Below are positions 23,860 through 31,537 of a stretch of DNA of 64,000 nucleotides, piece by piece. Below the pieces are notes generated by a model. It saw only the letters and a program-made list of their open reading frames with translations, had not been told where the DNA came from and did no database searches. The first letter of the stretch is position 1. Every line of letters begins with the position of its first letter. The position numbers and the translations under genes are program-made. The stretch is from Amycolatopsis japonica (lineage in GTDB: Bacteria; Actinomycetota; Actinomycetes; Mycobacteriales; Pseudonocardiaceae), in NCBI RefSeq assembly GCF_000732925.1, contig NZ_CP008953.1, positions 5,456,001 to 5,520,000 on the forward strand, given 5' to 3'.

Positions 23860-24606
23860 GTGCAGCTTTTGTGGCCAACGACACCGGCGGAACCCGTCTC
23901 CGACGGCGACCTCGAACGGCTCTACGGATATCCGGAAGACCTGGCAAGTCCCTGGGTCCAGGTCAACTTCGTCGGCTCCGCGGACGGCGCGGTGGCGGTC
24001 GACGAGCTGTCCGAGGGGCTCTCCTCCCCCGCCGACAAGCGGATCTTCCTGATGGGACGGCTGCTTTCCGACGTGATCCTGGTCGGCGCCGGCACGGCGC
24101 GCGCCGAGGGCTACCGCGGCGCGCGGATCACTCCCGAACGCGCCGCCCGCCGCGTCTCCCTCGGCCTGTCCGAAGTACCGCCGATCGCGGTCGTGACCCG
24201 TTCGGGTGAGCTCGACCCCGAAGGCCCGTTGTTCACCGACACGAAGGTCCCACCGATCGTCATCACCACCGAGAAGGCGCCCTGGGCGGCGCTGGAACGC
24301 GCGGGCGCCGAGGTGCTCGTCGCGGGGACCGAAGACGTCGACCTGCACCGCGCGCTCGCACTGCTGGACGAGCGCGGGCTGCGCCGGATCGACTGCGAGG
24401 GCGGGCCGGCGCTGTTCGCCGACCTGATCGCGGCCGACCTCGTCGACCAGCTGTGCCTGACCGTCGCCCCGCTGCTGGCGGGCGCGGGCGAACGCCGGAT
24501 CGCCGACGGCCGCCCGTCCCCGGAACCACGGCGGATGGACCTCGCTTCCGTGCTCTTCGAAGACGGCTTCACCATGTTGCGTTATCGCCGCCGGGAGGGC
24601 GGGTGA
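23860..24606 (+). CDS. RibD C-terminal-type pyrimidine reductase family protein
   Basis: 248 residues from GTG 23860. The dihydrofolate-reductase-like RibD_C fold is shown by WVQVNFVGSADGAVA, SDVILVGAGTARAEGYRGAR, RRIDCEGGPALFADLIAADLVDQLCLTVAPLLAGAG. It lacks a RibD deaminase domain, so it is a stand-alone reductase; the true substrate may be the riboflavin intermediate or another nucleotide. A start at 23830 is possible but adds unconserved residues. Its TGA overlaps the GTG of the sigma factor gene. Confidence 0.87.
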   Translation: MQLLWPTTPAEPVSDGDLERLYGYPEDLASPWVQVNFVGSADGAVAVDELSEGLSSPADKRIFLMGRLLSDVILVGAGTARAEGYRGARITPERAARRVSLGLSEVPPIAVVTRSGELDPEGPLFTDTKVPPIVITTEKAPWAALERAGAEVLVAGTEDVDLHRALALLDERGLRRIDCEGGPALFADLIAADLVDQLCLTVAPLLAGAGERRIADGRPSPEPRRMDLASVLFEDGFTMLRYRRREGG

Positions 24607-25160
24607 GCGAGGCCGCGCCGGTTCCGGACGAGGAACTGGCGGCCCGGGCCGCCGCCGGGGACCACGGTGCCTTCGACATCCTGGTCCGGCGGCACACGGC
24701 CAGGATGTACCGGGTGGCGCTGCGGATCACCGGCAGTTCGTCGGAGGCCGAGGACGTCGTCCAGGAGGCCTGGCTCTCCGCCTGGCGCGCCTTGCCCGGC
24801 TTCCGGTTCGAATCCGCGGTGTCGACCTGGCTCTACCGGGTGACGACGAACGGCGCGCTCGGCGTGGTCCGGCGACGGAAACCGACGGTGCCGCTCGACG
24901 AGGGCGACGCGGGCGTCGTGCCTGGTCCGGAGGGGTACGTGGTGAGCGCCGAACAGGTCGGGAGGGTGCTGCGCGCGATCGCCGAACTCGACGTCGGCCA
25001 GCGGATCCCGCTGATTCTGCGAGAATTCGAAGGGTTGACCTACGACGAGGTGGCCGAGGTGCTGGAAGTCAGCGTGCCCGCTCTGCGCGCCCGCCTGCAC
25101 CGCGCGCGGGTGGCGCTGCTGGCGAAACTCGGCGACAACCTCCGACCCGGGGAACGGTGA
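24603..25160 (+). CDS. ECF-family RNA polymerase sigma factor
   Basis: 185 residues, GTG start overlapping the previous stop (GTGA). Region 2 is visible as YRVALRITGSSSEAEDVVQEAWLSAW is split across residues about 35-62, and region 4 as LTYDEVAEVLEVSVPALRAR with a helix-turn-helix. No classical anti-sigma factor is next to it; the following gene is a 141-residue soluble protein. Overlaps link it to the Asp23 envelope cluster, which it probably transcribes. Confidence 0.92.
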   Translation: MSEAAPVPDEELAARAAAGDHGAFDILVRRHTARMYRVALRITGSSSEAEDVVQEAWLSAWRALPGFRFESAVSTWLYRVTTNGALGVVRRRKPTVPLDEGDAGVVPGPEGYVVSAEQVGRVLRAIAELDVGQRIPLILREFEGLTYDEVAEVLEVSVPALRARLHRARVALLAKLGDNLRPGER

Positions 25161-25585
25161 TGAGCGAGGATCCGCGCGACGACCCCCGGTGGCAGCAGGT
25201 GCGCGCCGCCGCGAGCCGTCCGGTACCGACGCCGCCGGGACTCGTCGAACGGGTGCTCCGTTCGGTCGGCGGCGTCCGCGGCGGGCACACCACCGCGCCG
25301 CTCGACTTACCGTCGTCGGGCGGCAAGACCCAGGTGTCGGAACGGGCGCTGGTGCTGATGACCAGAAGCCTCGCCGCCGAGATCGGCCGCGAGCTCGGCG
25401 GAGTCCACGTCTCGGCCGTCGCGCTCGAAGAAGACGTGCTCCAGGTGCTGGTGACGATCCGGTTCGGCGTCGAGGCCGGCGTCGCGGAACTGTTGCGGCA
25501 CCGGGTCGGCGCGGCGCTGTCCGGTCAGCTCGGTTCGGCCCCGCCCACGATCAACGTCCATGTCGTCGACGTCCACCCGGACTGA
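25160..25585 (+). CDS. Uncharacterised protein of the ECF-Asp23 cluster
   Basis: 141 residues, ATG overlapping the sigma factor stop (TGATG). A disordered, charged first half is followed by an alpha/beta C-terminal part (VSERALVLMTRSLAAEIGRE, then VSAVALEEDVLQVLVTIRFG and INVHVVDVHPD) whose strand-helix pattern recalls the Asp23 fold. No membrane segment and no ZAS anti-sigma Cys/His motif. It may regulate the sigma factor or act as an Asp23-like subunit; the name would be a guess. Confidence 0.7.
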   Translation: MSEDPRDDPRWQQVRAAASRPVPTPPGLVERVLRSVGGVRGGHTTAPLDLPSSGGKTQVSERALVLMTRSLAAEIGRELGGVHVSAVALEEDVLQVLVTIRFGVEAGVAELLRHRVGAALSGQLGSAPPTINVHVVDVHPD

Positions 25586-25719
25586 ACCCCCGCAACTGAT
25601 TACCCCATCCGGGGGACATCGCGTGACGGCTCGGCATGCGCGCGTGTCCTGGTCGGTGAGAGCGTAGGGACCGCCGCGCGCGCAGGTCGCGCGGTACAGG
25701 CCGAGAAGGAGCGAACTTC

Positions 25720-26169
25720 ATGGCGCAGCCGAGCGCGAGCAAGCCCGACACCCCCGTCGCGGGGTCGTCGCTCAACGAGGAAGGAGCCGCCGGCAAGACC
25801 ACGATCTCGTCGGTGGTGGTGCAGAAGGTGGCCGGTCTCGCCACCCGCGAGGTGACCGGGATCCACGCGCTGGGCGGCGGCGTCTCGCGGGCCTTCGGCG
25901 CGATCCGCGAACGCATCCCCGGCTCCGGCACCGTCACCACGTCCGGTGTCTCGGTCGAGGTCGGCGAGAAGCAGGCCGCGATCGACCTCGACGTGGTCGT
26001 CGAATACGGCGCCCGCATCGTCGACGTCGCGCGCGCGGTGCGCCGCAACGTGATCGGCCAGGTCGAGCAGATCACCGGCCTCGAGGTGATCGAGGTCAAC
26101 ATCGCGGTCAACGACATCCACCTGCCCGACGAGAACGGCGGCGAGACCGAGACCTCGCGGGTGGAGTGA
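25720..26169 (+). CDS. Asp23/Gls24 family envelope stress protein
   Basis: 149 residues. The Asp23 core is clear: TTISSVVVQKVAGLATREVTG, VSVEVGEKQAAIDLDVVVEYG and NVIGQVEQITGLEVIEVNIAV. Asp23 proteins sit at the membrane through the AmaP anchor in staphylococci. Ribosome site GAAGGAGCG precedes the ATG. It overlaps the next gene (TGATG) and starts a five-gene run ending with the AmaP-like gene. Confidence 0.92.
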   Translation: MAQPSASKPDTPVAGSSLNEEGAAGKTTISSVVVQKVAGLATREVTGIHALGGGVSRAFGAIRERIPGSGTVTTSGVSVEVGEKQAAIDLDVVVEYGARIVDVARAVRRNVIGQVEQITGLEVIEVNIAVNDIHLPDENGGETETSRVE

Positions 26170-26345
26170 TGAACGGGACCCAGACCGGCCTGCTCGCCGG
26201 CCTCATCCTCGGCCTCGCCGCGACCCAGGGCTTCACCGCGTTCCTGGTGACGCTGGCCGTCGGCGTCATCGGCCTCGTCCTCGGCCGCGTGCTCGACGGC
26301 GAACTCGACCTCGGCGACCTGTTCGGCCGGGGCCGCGACAAATGA
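26169..26345 (+). CDS. 58-residue membrane protein of the Asp23 cluster (DUF2273-like)
   Basis: Short frame between two Asp23 genes, linked by ATG overlaps at both ends (26169 and 26342). It begins MNGTQTGLLAGLILGLA and has a second hydrophobic stretch FLVTLAVGVIGLVLGRVL, then an acidic tail DGELDLGDLFGRGRDK. Size, position and hydrophobic pattern match the small DUF2273-type protein of Asp23/AmaP operons, probably part of the membrane platform. Confidence 0.83.
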   Translation: MNGTQTGLLAGLILGLAATQGFTAFLVTLAVGVIGLVLGRVLDGELDLGDLFGRGRDK

Positions 26346-26698
26346 CCCTCCCGGCCGAACCGGAGGACCGCGGCACCCTCACCATCGCGCCGTCCGTGGT
26401 CCGCAAGATCGCGCAGCACGCCGCGGACCAGGTCGACGGGACCACGCGCGCCGAGCGGCGGATCGCCGGGCTCGGGCTGGGGACACACGGCGCGAGCGCG
26501 AAGGTCGGCGGCGAGGGCAACGACGTCGATCTCGTGCTCGACGTGGCGCTGAACTACCCGGCGCCGGTGCGGCGGATCGTCGGCGACCTGCGCGCCAGGG
26601 TCACCGAGGAGGTCGAACGGATCACCTCGTACCAGGTCCGGGACATCTCGGTGACGGTCTCCGCGCTCCTGCCCGACATCGCGCCCCGCGTCCGCTAG
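26342..26698 (+). CDS. Asp23/Gls24 family envelope stress protein, second copy
   Basis: 118 residues; ATG overlaps the small membrane gene by ATGA. Asp23 core: TIAPSVVRKIAQHAADQVDG, GNDVDLVLDVALNYPAPVRR and EEVERITSYQVRDISVTVSA. It is shorter than the first copy and lacks the N-terminal extension. The pair probably forms hetero-oligomers. Confidence 0.9.
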   Translation: MTLPAEPEDRGTLTIAPSVVRKIAQHAADQVDGTTRAERRIAGLGLGTHGASAKVGGEGNDVDLVLDVALNYPAPVRRIVGDLRARVTEEVERITSYQVRDISVTVSALLPDIAPRVR

Positions 26699-26711
26699 AA
26701 GGAGCACCCGC

Positions 26712-27248
26712 ATGCGTTTGTTCGTCCGCCTGCTGTCGGCCCTGCTCGGGCTGGCGCTGGCCGCCGCCGGGGTCCTGCTGGCGCTGGAGGTCGGCTGGGG
26801 CTGGTGGCGGCCGGGGCGCGGGCCGCTGTTCGTCCCGTGGGACGACTGGCGCGACAGGCTCGCGGAGCTGTCCTGGAGCGATCCGACCGTCCGCTACGTC
26901 TCGATCGCCGTCGCGGTCGCCGGGCTGCTGCTGATCCTGGCGGCCGCCTCGGCCGGGCGGCGCGCCATCCGGCTGACCGATCCGGCGAACGAGGTCAGCG
27001 TGACCACGTCGCCGCGTTCTCTGGCCAGGCTGGTCGGGGTGACGGTGCGCGCGCAGGACAACGTCGCGGGCGCGAAGGTCACGGCCACCGCCAAGAAGAT
27101 CCGCGTCCGCGCGACGAGCAGGCTGGAAACCGAAGGCGAGCTGCGGCCGCGGCTGCTGGAGACGGTCTCCGGTCTGCTCGACGACGTCCCGTTGGTGCGG
27201 CGGCCGAAGGTGTCGGTCGTCGTCGACTCCCCGAAGGATCGCCGATGA
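26712..27248 (+). CDS. Asp23-cluster membrane protein (DUF6286-like)
   Basis: 178 residues with two hydrophobic segments (about residues 3-27 and 64-83) and a C-terminal soluble domain rich in beta strands (VTVRAQDNVAGAKVTATAKK). The layout resembles AmaP, but the sequence is closer to the actinobacterial DUF6286 group in my memory, so the number is uncertain. Ribosome site AAGGAGCACCC precedes ATG 26712. Stop overlaps the next ATG. Confidence 0.75.
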   Translation: MRLFVRLLSALLGLALAAAGVLLALEVGWGWWRPGRGPLFVPWDDWRDRLAELSWSDPTVRYVSIAVAVAGLLLILAAASAGRRAIRLTDPANEVSVTTSPRSLARLVGVTVRAQDNVAGAKVTATAKKIRVRATSRLETEGELRPRLLETVSGLLDDVPLVRRPKVSVVVDSPKDRR

Positions 27249-27832
27249 CCCGTTCGGTCTCCGCCAAGGCACTCGGCCGGTCCACCGGCACGGAACGGAC
27301 GCTGACCGTCCTCATCGGACTCCTCGCGCTGCTCGGCGGCGCCGCGGCGCTGGTGGTCGGCGCGGGCTGGCTCGGCACGTACCGCGCCGACCGGCCGCTC
27401 GTGGACCCGATCGCCCTCGACTGGCTGTCACGGCACGCTCTCGCCGGCCGCGTCGGCGCGATCGTGCTCGGTGTCCTCCTGCTGTGGCTGGGCCTGTGGT
27501 GGTTCTTCCGGTCGCTGCGCCCGGAAGGCCGCCCGGACCTCGAACTCGACGACGACCTCGTGGTCACCTCCTCGGCCATCTCCGAGGCCGTTCGCCTCGA
27601 CGCCGAGACGGTCGACGGGGTCGGGCGCGCTCGCGTCCGCGCGGTCGGGGACAAGGAGAGCCCTGCGCTGCGGATCACGCTCTGGCTCGTCGAGGGCACC
27701 GACCTGAAACGGGTCTGGGAGCAGCTCGACCACACCGTGCTGGCCCGCGCGCGGGAATCGCTCGGGGTGGACGTCCTGCCGACCGCCGTCCGGATCGAAC
27801 TCGACACGACGGCACCCCAACGGGTGCGCTGA
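27245..27832 (+). CDS. Alkaline shock response membrane anchor-like protein (AmaP-type)
   Basis: 195 residues. Two membrane segments (about 22-45 and 72-90) are followed by an Asp23-like soluble domain (VTSSAISEAVRLDAETVDGV and ALRITLWLVEGTDLKRVW). In staphylococci AmaP anchors Asp23 at the membrane. This closes the cluster that starts at the ECF sigma gene. Confidence 0.8.
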   Translation: MTRSVSAKALGRSTGTERTLTVLIGLLALLGGAAALVVGAGWLGTYRADRPLVDPIALDWLSRHALAGRVGAIVLGVLLLWLGLWWFFRSLRPEGRPDLELDDDLVVTSSAISEAVRLDAETVDGVGRARVRAVGDKESPALRITLWLVEGTDLKRVWEQLDHTVLARARESLGVDVLPTAVRIELDTTAPQRVR

Positions 27833-27860
27833 GCGCGCCGGTGCGGCAAGAATGGCCGTC

Positions 27861-28940
27861 ATGTCGCTTCCCTTGACGTCGCCGATCAAACCGATGCTCG
27901 CCAAACCGGCGAAGGCGATCCCCGATTCCGGCGGGCTGCTGTTCGAGCCCAAATGGGACGGCTACCGCTGCCTCGTGTTCCGCGACGGCGACGAGCTGAC
28001 CCTGCAGTCACGGTCGGAGAAGCCGCTCAACCGGTACTTCCCCGAGGTCGTCGAGCGGTTGAAGGCGACGCTGCCCGAGCGGATCGTGCTGGACGGCGAA
28101 CTGGTGGTCGCCCGGGACGGCAAGCTGGACTTCGACGCGCTCACCGACCGGGTCCACCCCGCCGAAAGCCGTATCAAGCTGCTGGCGGAACAGACCCCGG
28201 CCGAGTTCGTCGCGTTCGACCTGCTGGCGCTCGGCGACGAGTCCTTTCTGGACGAACCGACGTCGAAACGGCGGGAACGGCTGGAGAAACTGGCCTCCGA
28301 CGGCATCCACCTCACCCCGGCGACCGCGGATCCGGCGGTCGCACGGCACTGGTTCGAGCTGTTCGAGGGCGCCGGGCTCGACGGCGTCATCGGCAAACCG
28401 CTCGACGAGCCGTACACGCCGGGTAAACGCGTGTTCCTGAAGTACAAGCACTCGCGCACCGCCGACTGCGTGCTCGCGGGGCTGCGCTGGCACGTCGACG
28501 GCGAACCGGGCGAGCTGGTCGGTTCGTTCCTGCTCGGGCTCTACGACGAGAACGGCGTGCTGCACCATCCCGGTGTCGTCGGCTCGTTCCCGGTCGCCCG
28601 GCGGCGTGAACTGGCCGAGGAGCTGGCGCCGCTGATCACCGACGGGGCCGATCACCCCTGGCTGGGCGACAACGTGCGGAAGCACCAGCGGATCCCCGGC
28701 GGGATCACCCGATGGAAGTCCAAAGAAGCCCCGTGGGTGCCGCTGAAGCTGGAAAGGGTGGTCGAGGTCGGCTACGAACACACGGAAGGCGGATATCCGT
28801 CGCGGTTCCGCCACACCGCCCAGTTCAAACGCTGGCGCCCCGACCGCGAACCGGACTCCTGCACCTACGCCCAGCTCGAAGAGGTCGCCCGCTACGACCT
28901 GGACGCCGTGCTGCGCGGCGAGGTGAAACGCACCCGCTAA
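27861..28940 (+). CDS. ligC: ATP-dependent DNA ligase LigC
   Basis: 359 residues from ATG 27861 (an ATG three codons earlier is possible). Ligase motif I EPKWDGYR places the adenylated Lys at residue 31; DGELVVARDGKLDFDAL (motif III region), DGVIGKPLDEPY (motif IV) and FLKYKHSRTADCVLAG (motif V) follow, then an OB-fold ending FRHTAQFKRWRPDR. It is colinear with mycobacterial LigC, which backs up end joining and short-patch repair. A LigD-type polymerase gene is 9.5 kb away at 38407-39426; no Ku gene is in the window. Confidence 0.95.
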   Translation: MSLPLTSPIKPMLAKPAKAIPDSGGLLFEPKWDGYRCLVFRDGDELTLQSRSEKPLNRYFPEVVERLKATLPERIVLDGELVVARDGKLDFDALTDRVHPAESRIKLLAEQTPAEFVAFDLLALGDESFLDEPTSKRRERLEKLASDGIHLTPATADPAVARHWFELFEGAGLDGVIGKPLDEPYTPGKRVFLKYKHSRTADCVLAGLRWHVDGEPGELVGSFLLGLYDENGVLHHPGVVGSFPVARRRELAEELAPLITDGADHPWLGDNVRKHQRIPGGITRWKSKEAPWVPLKLERVVEVGYEHTEGGYPSRFRHTAQFKRWRPDREPDSCTYAQLEEVARYDLDAVLRGEVKRTR

Positions 28941-29011
28941 CCGTGTCCTGACATCCGACCTGCGAAGCTCTGTTCCGAGCTTTGTCATGCCTTGGAAGTG
29001 AGGACCAGCCC

Positions 29012-30568
29012 GTGAGCACCGCCCGCCGCACGCCACGGCTGATCCTGACGACCACCGTGGTGGCGGCCGTGCTCGCGGGCTGCACCGCCGGGCCGTCGGT
29101 CCGGCCCGCGGTGATCGACAACGACGGCAAGCCGGATCCCGGCGGCCAGACGACTGCGCAGCAAGTGCCGCTGCCGCCGCTCGCCGAACCTCGGTCGCCG
29201 TCGATCAAATGGGAGGACTGCGACGAGGCGACCCGGCAGCGGCTGGGTCAGCCGTCCGTGCCGGACACGCTGAAGTTCTCCTGCGCCAGGGTGCCCACCA
29301 CGCTCGACGCGCCGGACCTGCCCGGCCGCGGGCTCTCGCGGCTGTCGGTGGTCAAGACCGGCGGCGGGCCCATCCCGCTCGTCGTGGTCAACGACGTCGA
29401 CGGTGAGCCGGGGTCTCTGTACGCCGCGCGGCTGGCCGCGACGCTACCGCCCGAGTTCCTGCAGAAGTTCTCCCTGATCGGGGTGGACCGGCGCGGGACC
29501 GGGGCGTCCGCGCCGGTGCAGTGCATTCCGGCGGAGATCCGCACCGATCTGCTGGGCGGCGATCCGACGGCCGCCGACCTCGAAGGCGTCGTCGACGCGG
29601 CGCGCAAGGCCGGTCAGCAGTGCGCCATCGAACTGGACGACTCGCAGGTCGCGATGGACAGCTGGCGGGCCGCGGGCGACCTCGAAGAACTCCGCGAGCA
29701 ACTGGGCATGGACAAACTGCACGCGCTCGGGCGCGGCGACGGTTCGAAGGTCCTCGCCGAATACGCCGTGCGGTTCCCGGCGCAGGTCGGCCGGGTGATG
29801 CTCGACGGACTGCCCGACCCCGCCCCGGACGCGGCCGCGGTACAGGAACAGGTCGCCGCGAGCGCGCAGGCGACCCTCGACGCTTTCGGCGCCGACTGCA
29901 TCGCGCGAGGCTGCCCGATCGGCGATGCCCGCTCGGCCGTGTCCGCCGTCGCGGACCGGCTCCGCTCGGCTTCCGCGACGACCACCGACGGTGCGGAGAT
30001 CACGCCGGGGATCGCGCTGTACGCCATCTACTCCGGGCTCGCGCAGCGCTCGCGCTGGGTGGAACTCGCCGAGGCGCTCAAGACCGCGCAGACCGGCGAC
30101 GTCACCCCGCTGGCCGCGTTCGCCGAACCGGTGCTGAAGGACTCCCGGGCGCGGCCGTCACGGCTGGACGGCACGCTCGCGACCAAGTGCAACGACAGCG
30201 CGACCCGGCTCTCGGCCGAGGAGCTCACGCGCGTGACCACGACACTGCGCGACAAGTACCCGCAGTTCGGCGTCTTCGCCGCGCAGCAACTGGCCTGGTG
30301 CAGCCCGTGGCCCGTGCGCCGCGAACCGCTCCCGCCCGCGGGCGCGCCGGGTGCGCCGCCGATGCTCGTCGCGGGCACCGCGACCGACCCGGTCACCCCG
30401 GAACAGGGCACCGGCCGGGCCGCCGACCAGATGCCGAGCGCGGTCACGATCACCTGGCAGGGCGCCGGGCACGGCGCGCTGAGCCTCTCGCCGTGCGTGG
30501 CGGACGCGACGCGGGCGTTCCTGATCGACGGGAAGGTGCCCGTCGACGGGACCCTCTGCCCGGCCTGA
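29012..30568 (+). CDS. Lipoprotein alpha/beta hydrolase (TAP-like) lacking the nucleophile Ser
   Basis: 518 residues from GTG 29012, preceded by a GAGGA ribosome site. A lipobox VLAGC places the lipidated Cys at 24, so it is exported and anchored outside the membrane. The fold is that of Streptomyces-type tripeptidyl aminopeptidases: GVDRRGTGAS (oxyanion region), Asp459 in ATDPVTP and His487 in GAGHGAL. The nucleophile elbow, usually GxSxG, reads GRGDG (240-244), with Gly242 where Ser is expected. It may be catalytically dead or act through another residue. Many Cys pairs suggest extracellular disulfides. Confidence 0.85.
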   Translation: MSTARRTPRLILTTTVVAAVLAGCTAGPSVRPAVIDNDGKPDPGGQTTAQQVPLPPLAEPRSPSIKWEDCDEATRQRLGQPSVPDTLKFSCARVPTTLDAPDLPGRGLSRLSVVKTGGGPIPLVVVNDVDGEPGSLYAARLAATLPPEFLQKFSLIGVDRRGTGASAPVQCIPAEIRTDLLGGDPTAADLEGVVDAARKAGQQCAIELDDSQVAMDSWRAAGDLEELREQLGMDKLHALGRGDGSKVLAEYAVRFPAQVGRVMLDGLPDPAPDAAAVQEQVAASAQATLDAFGADCIARGCPIGDARSAVSAVADRLRSASATTTDGAEITPGIALYAIYSGLAQRSRWVELAEALKTAQTGDVTPLAAFAEPVLKDSRARPSRLDGTLATKCNDSATRLSAEELTRVTTTLRDKYPQFGVFAAQQLAWCSPWPVRREPLPPAGAPGAPPMLVAGTATDPVTPEQGTGRAADQMPSAVTITWQGAGHGALSLSPCVADATRAFLIDGKVPVDGTLCPA

Positions 30569-30604
30569 CTCCCCACCCGCGTGCCTCTTGAAGTGTCATG
30601 ACGC

Positions 30605-30657
30605 GTTGCGAAAGCCACTTTCGCAACGTTGAAGGTTGCGAAAGTGGCTTTCACAAC
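30605..30657. repeat. 53-base intergenic palindrome (GTTGCGAAAG variant)
   Basis: Arms GTTGCGAAAGCCACTTTCGC plus AAC at 30605-30627 and the complement at 30635-30657 match at 22 of 23 positions. It lies 36 bases after the lipoprotein hydrolase stop. Confidence 0.85.
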
Positions 30658-30687
30658 CTCACCCGCGCCCACACTCCCCACCCGCGT

Positions 30688-30740
30688 GCCATGAAAGGTC
30701 CTTTCCTTGCAAAATTTGCAAGGAAAGGACCTTTCATGGC
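30688..30740. repeat. Perfect 53-base intergenic palindrome (TGAA family)
   Basis: Arms 30688-30713 and 30715-30740 are exact complements around a single A. Each arm contains the smaller palindrome GAAAGGTCCTTTC. It lies between convergent genes and could end transcription from both sides. Confidence 0.88.
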
Positions 30741-30760
30741 GTCAGCCGGGACCGAAACGG

Positions 30761-31003
30761 CTACTGCCGGTACGACTCCACCTCCGACACCGGCCGCGCC
30801 GAAGCCTGATCCGGGTCTTCGTCGAACTCGACCCGCGCCCGCCGCTGCCGCAGCAGGTCCCAGCACTGGTCCAGCTGCTGCTCCACGCTCGCGAGGCGGG
30901 ACCGGTCGTCCGAGCTGAGCCCGGTGCCGATCGCCCGCGAACGGAGTTCGTGCTCCTCGCTGACCAGTTCGTCGATCCGGCTGAGGATGTCCCCGTCGGC
31001 CAT
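30761..31003 (-). CDS. DUF2630 family protein
   Basis: 80 residues, ATG 31001-31003 preceded by an excellent GGGAGGTGCGT ribosome site. Sequence is a helical hairpin type: ILSRIDELVSEEHELRSRA, then LASVEQQLDQCWDLLRQRRA and an acidic tail. This is the conserved DUF2630 pattern in actinobacteria, of unknown role. It is divergent from thioredoxin (91-base gap) and convergent with the lipoprotein hydrolase. Confidence 0.88.
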   Translation of the reverse strand: MADGDILSRIDELVSEEHELRSRAIGTGLSSDDRSRLASVEQQLDQCWDLLRQRRARVEFDEDPDQASARPVSEVESYRQ

Positions 31004-31093
31004 ACGCACCTCCCGCGAAACGTGGGTTGCTCCATCCGAGACGCTACGCGCAATCCCGGGAATGCGCGTCCCGCCCGATTCGTTACGCCGGGC

Positions 31094-31450
31094 ATGAGCA
31101 CTGTGGAGCTGACCGCCGCCAACTTCGACCAGGTCGTGTCCGACAACGACTTCGTCATCATCGACTTCTGGGCCGGCTGGTGCATGCCGTGCCGTCAGTT
31201 CGCGCCGACCTACGAGAAGGTGTCGGAGAACCACGACGACATCGTGTTCGCGAGTGTCGACACCGAGGCCGAGCAGCAGCTGGCCGCCGCCTTCGACGTG
31301 CGCTCGATCCCCACCCTCGCGGTCATCCGCGACAAGACGGTGATCTACGCCCAGCCGGGCGCGCTGCCGGAGAAGACGCTCGAAGACCTCATCCAGCAGG
31401 CGCGCGACATCGACATGGACAAGCTCAAGGAAGAGGCCCAGGAGGCCTGA
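31094..31450 (+). CDS. trxA: Thioredoxin
   Basis: 118 residues from ATG 31094. The active site is WCMPC (Cys30 and Cys33) in FVIIDFWAGWCMPCRQFAP; cis-Pro is in RSIPTLAVI. A reduced cytoplasmic disulfide reductant. The CMPC centre rather than CGPC is typical of a subgroup of actinobacterial thioredoxins. It is followed by a strong terminator. Confidence 0.95.
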   Translation: MSTVELTAANFDQVVSDNDFVIIDFWAGWCMPCRQFAPTYEKVSENHDDIVFASVDTEAEQQLAAAFDVRSIPTLAVIRDKTVIYAQPGALPEKTLEDLIQQARDIDMDKLKEEAQEA

Positions 31451-31462
31451 CGAGCACGAAGA

Positions 31463-31503
31463 AGGGGCCCTGCCCGGCGGATTTCGCCGGACAGGGCCCC
31501 TTT
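31463..31503 (+). terminator. Rho-independent-type terminator of trxA
   Basis: Long GC stem: AAGGGGCCCTG and CCGGCG on the left, a GATTT loop, then CGCCGG and CAGGGCCCC followed by TTT. It begins 13 bases after the thioredoxin stop. Confidence 0.85.
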
Positions 31504-31537
31504 GTACTTCAGCGGAACAGTGCCACTCGGGACCGGG

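Noticed and set aside
24800..24830. tRNA-like T-arm sequence (GGTTCGAATCC-type)
   Set aside because: It lies inside the ECF sigma factor coding region and has no acceptor or anticodon stem around it.
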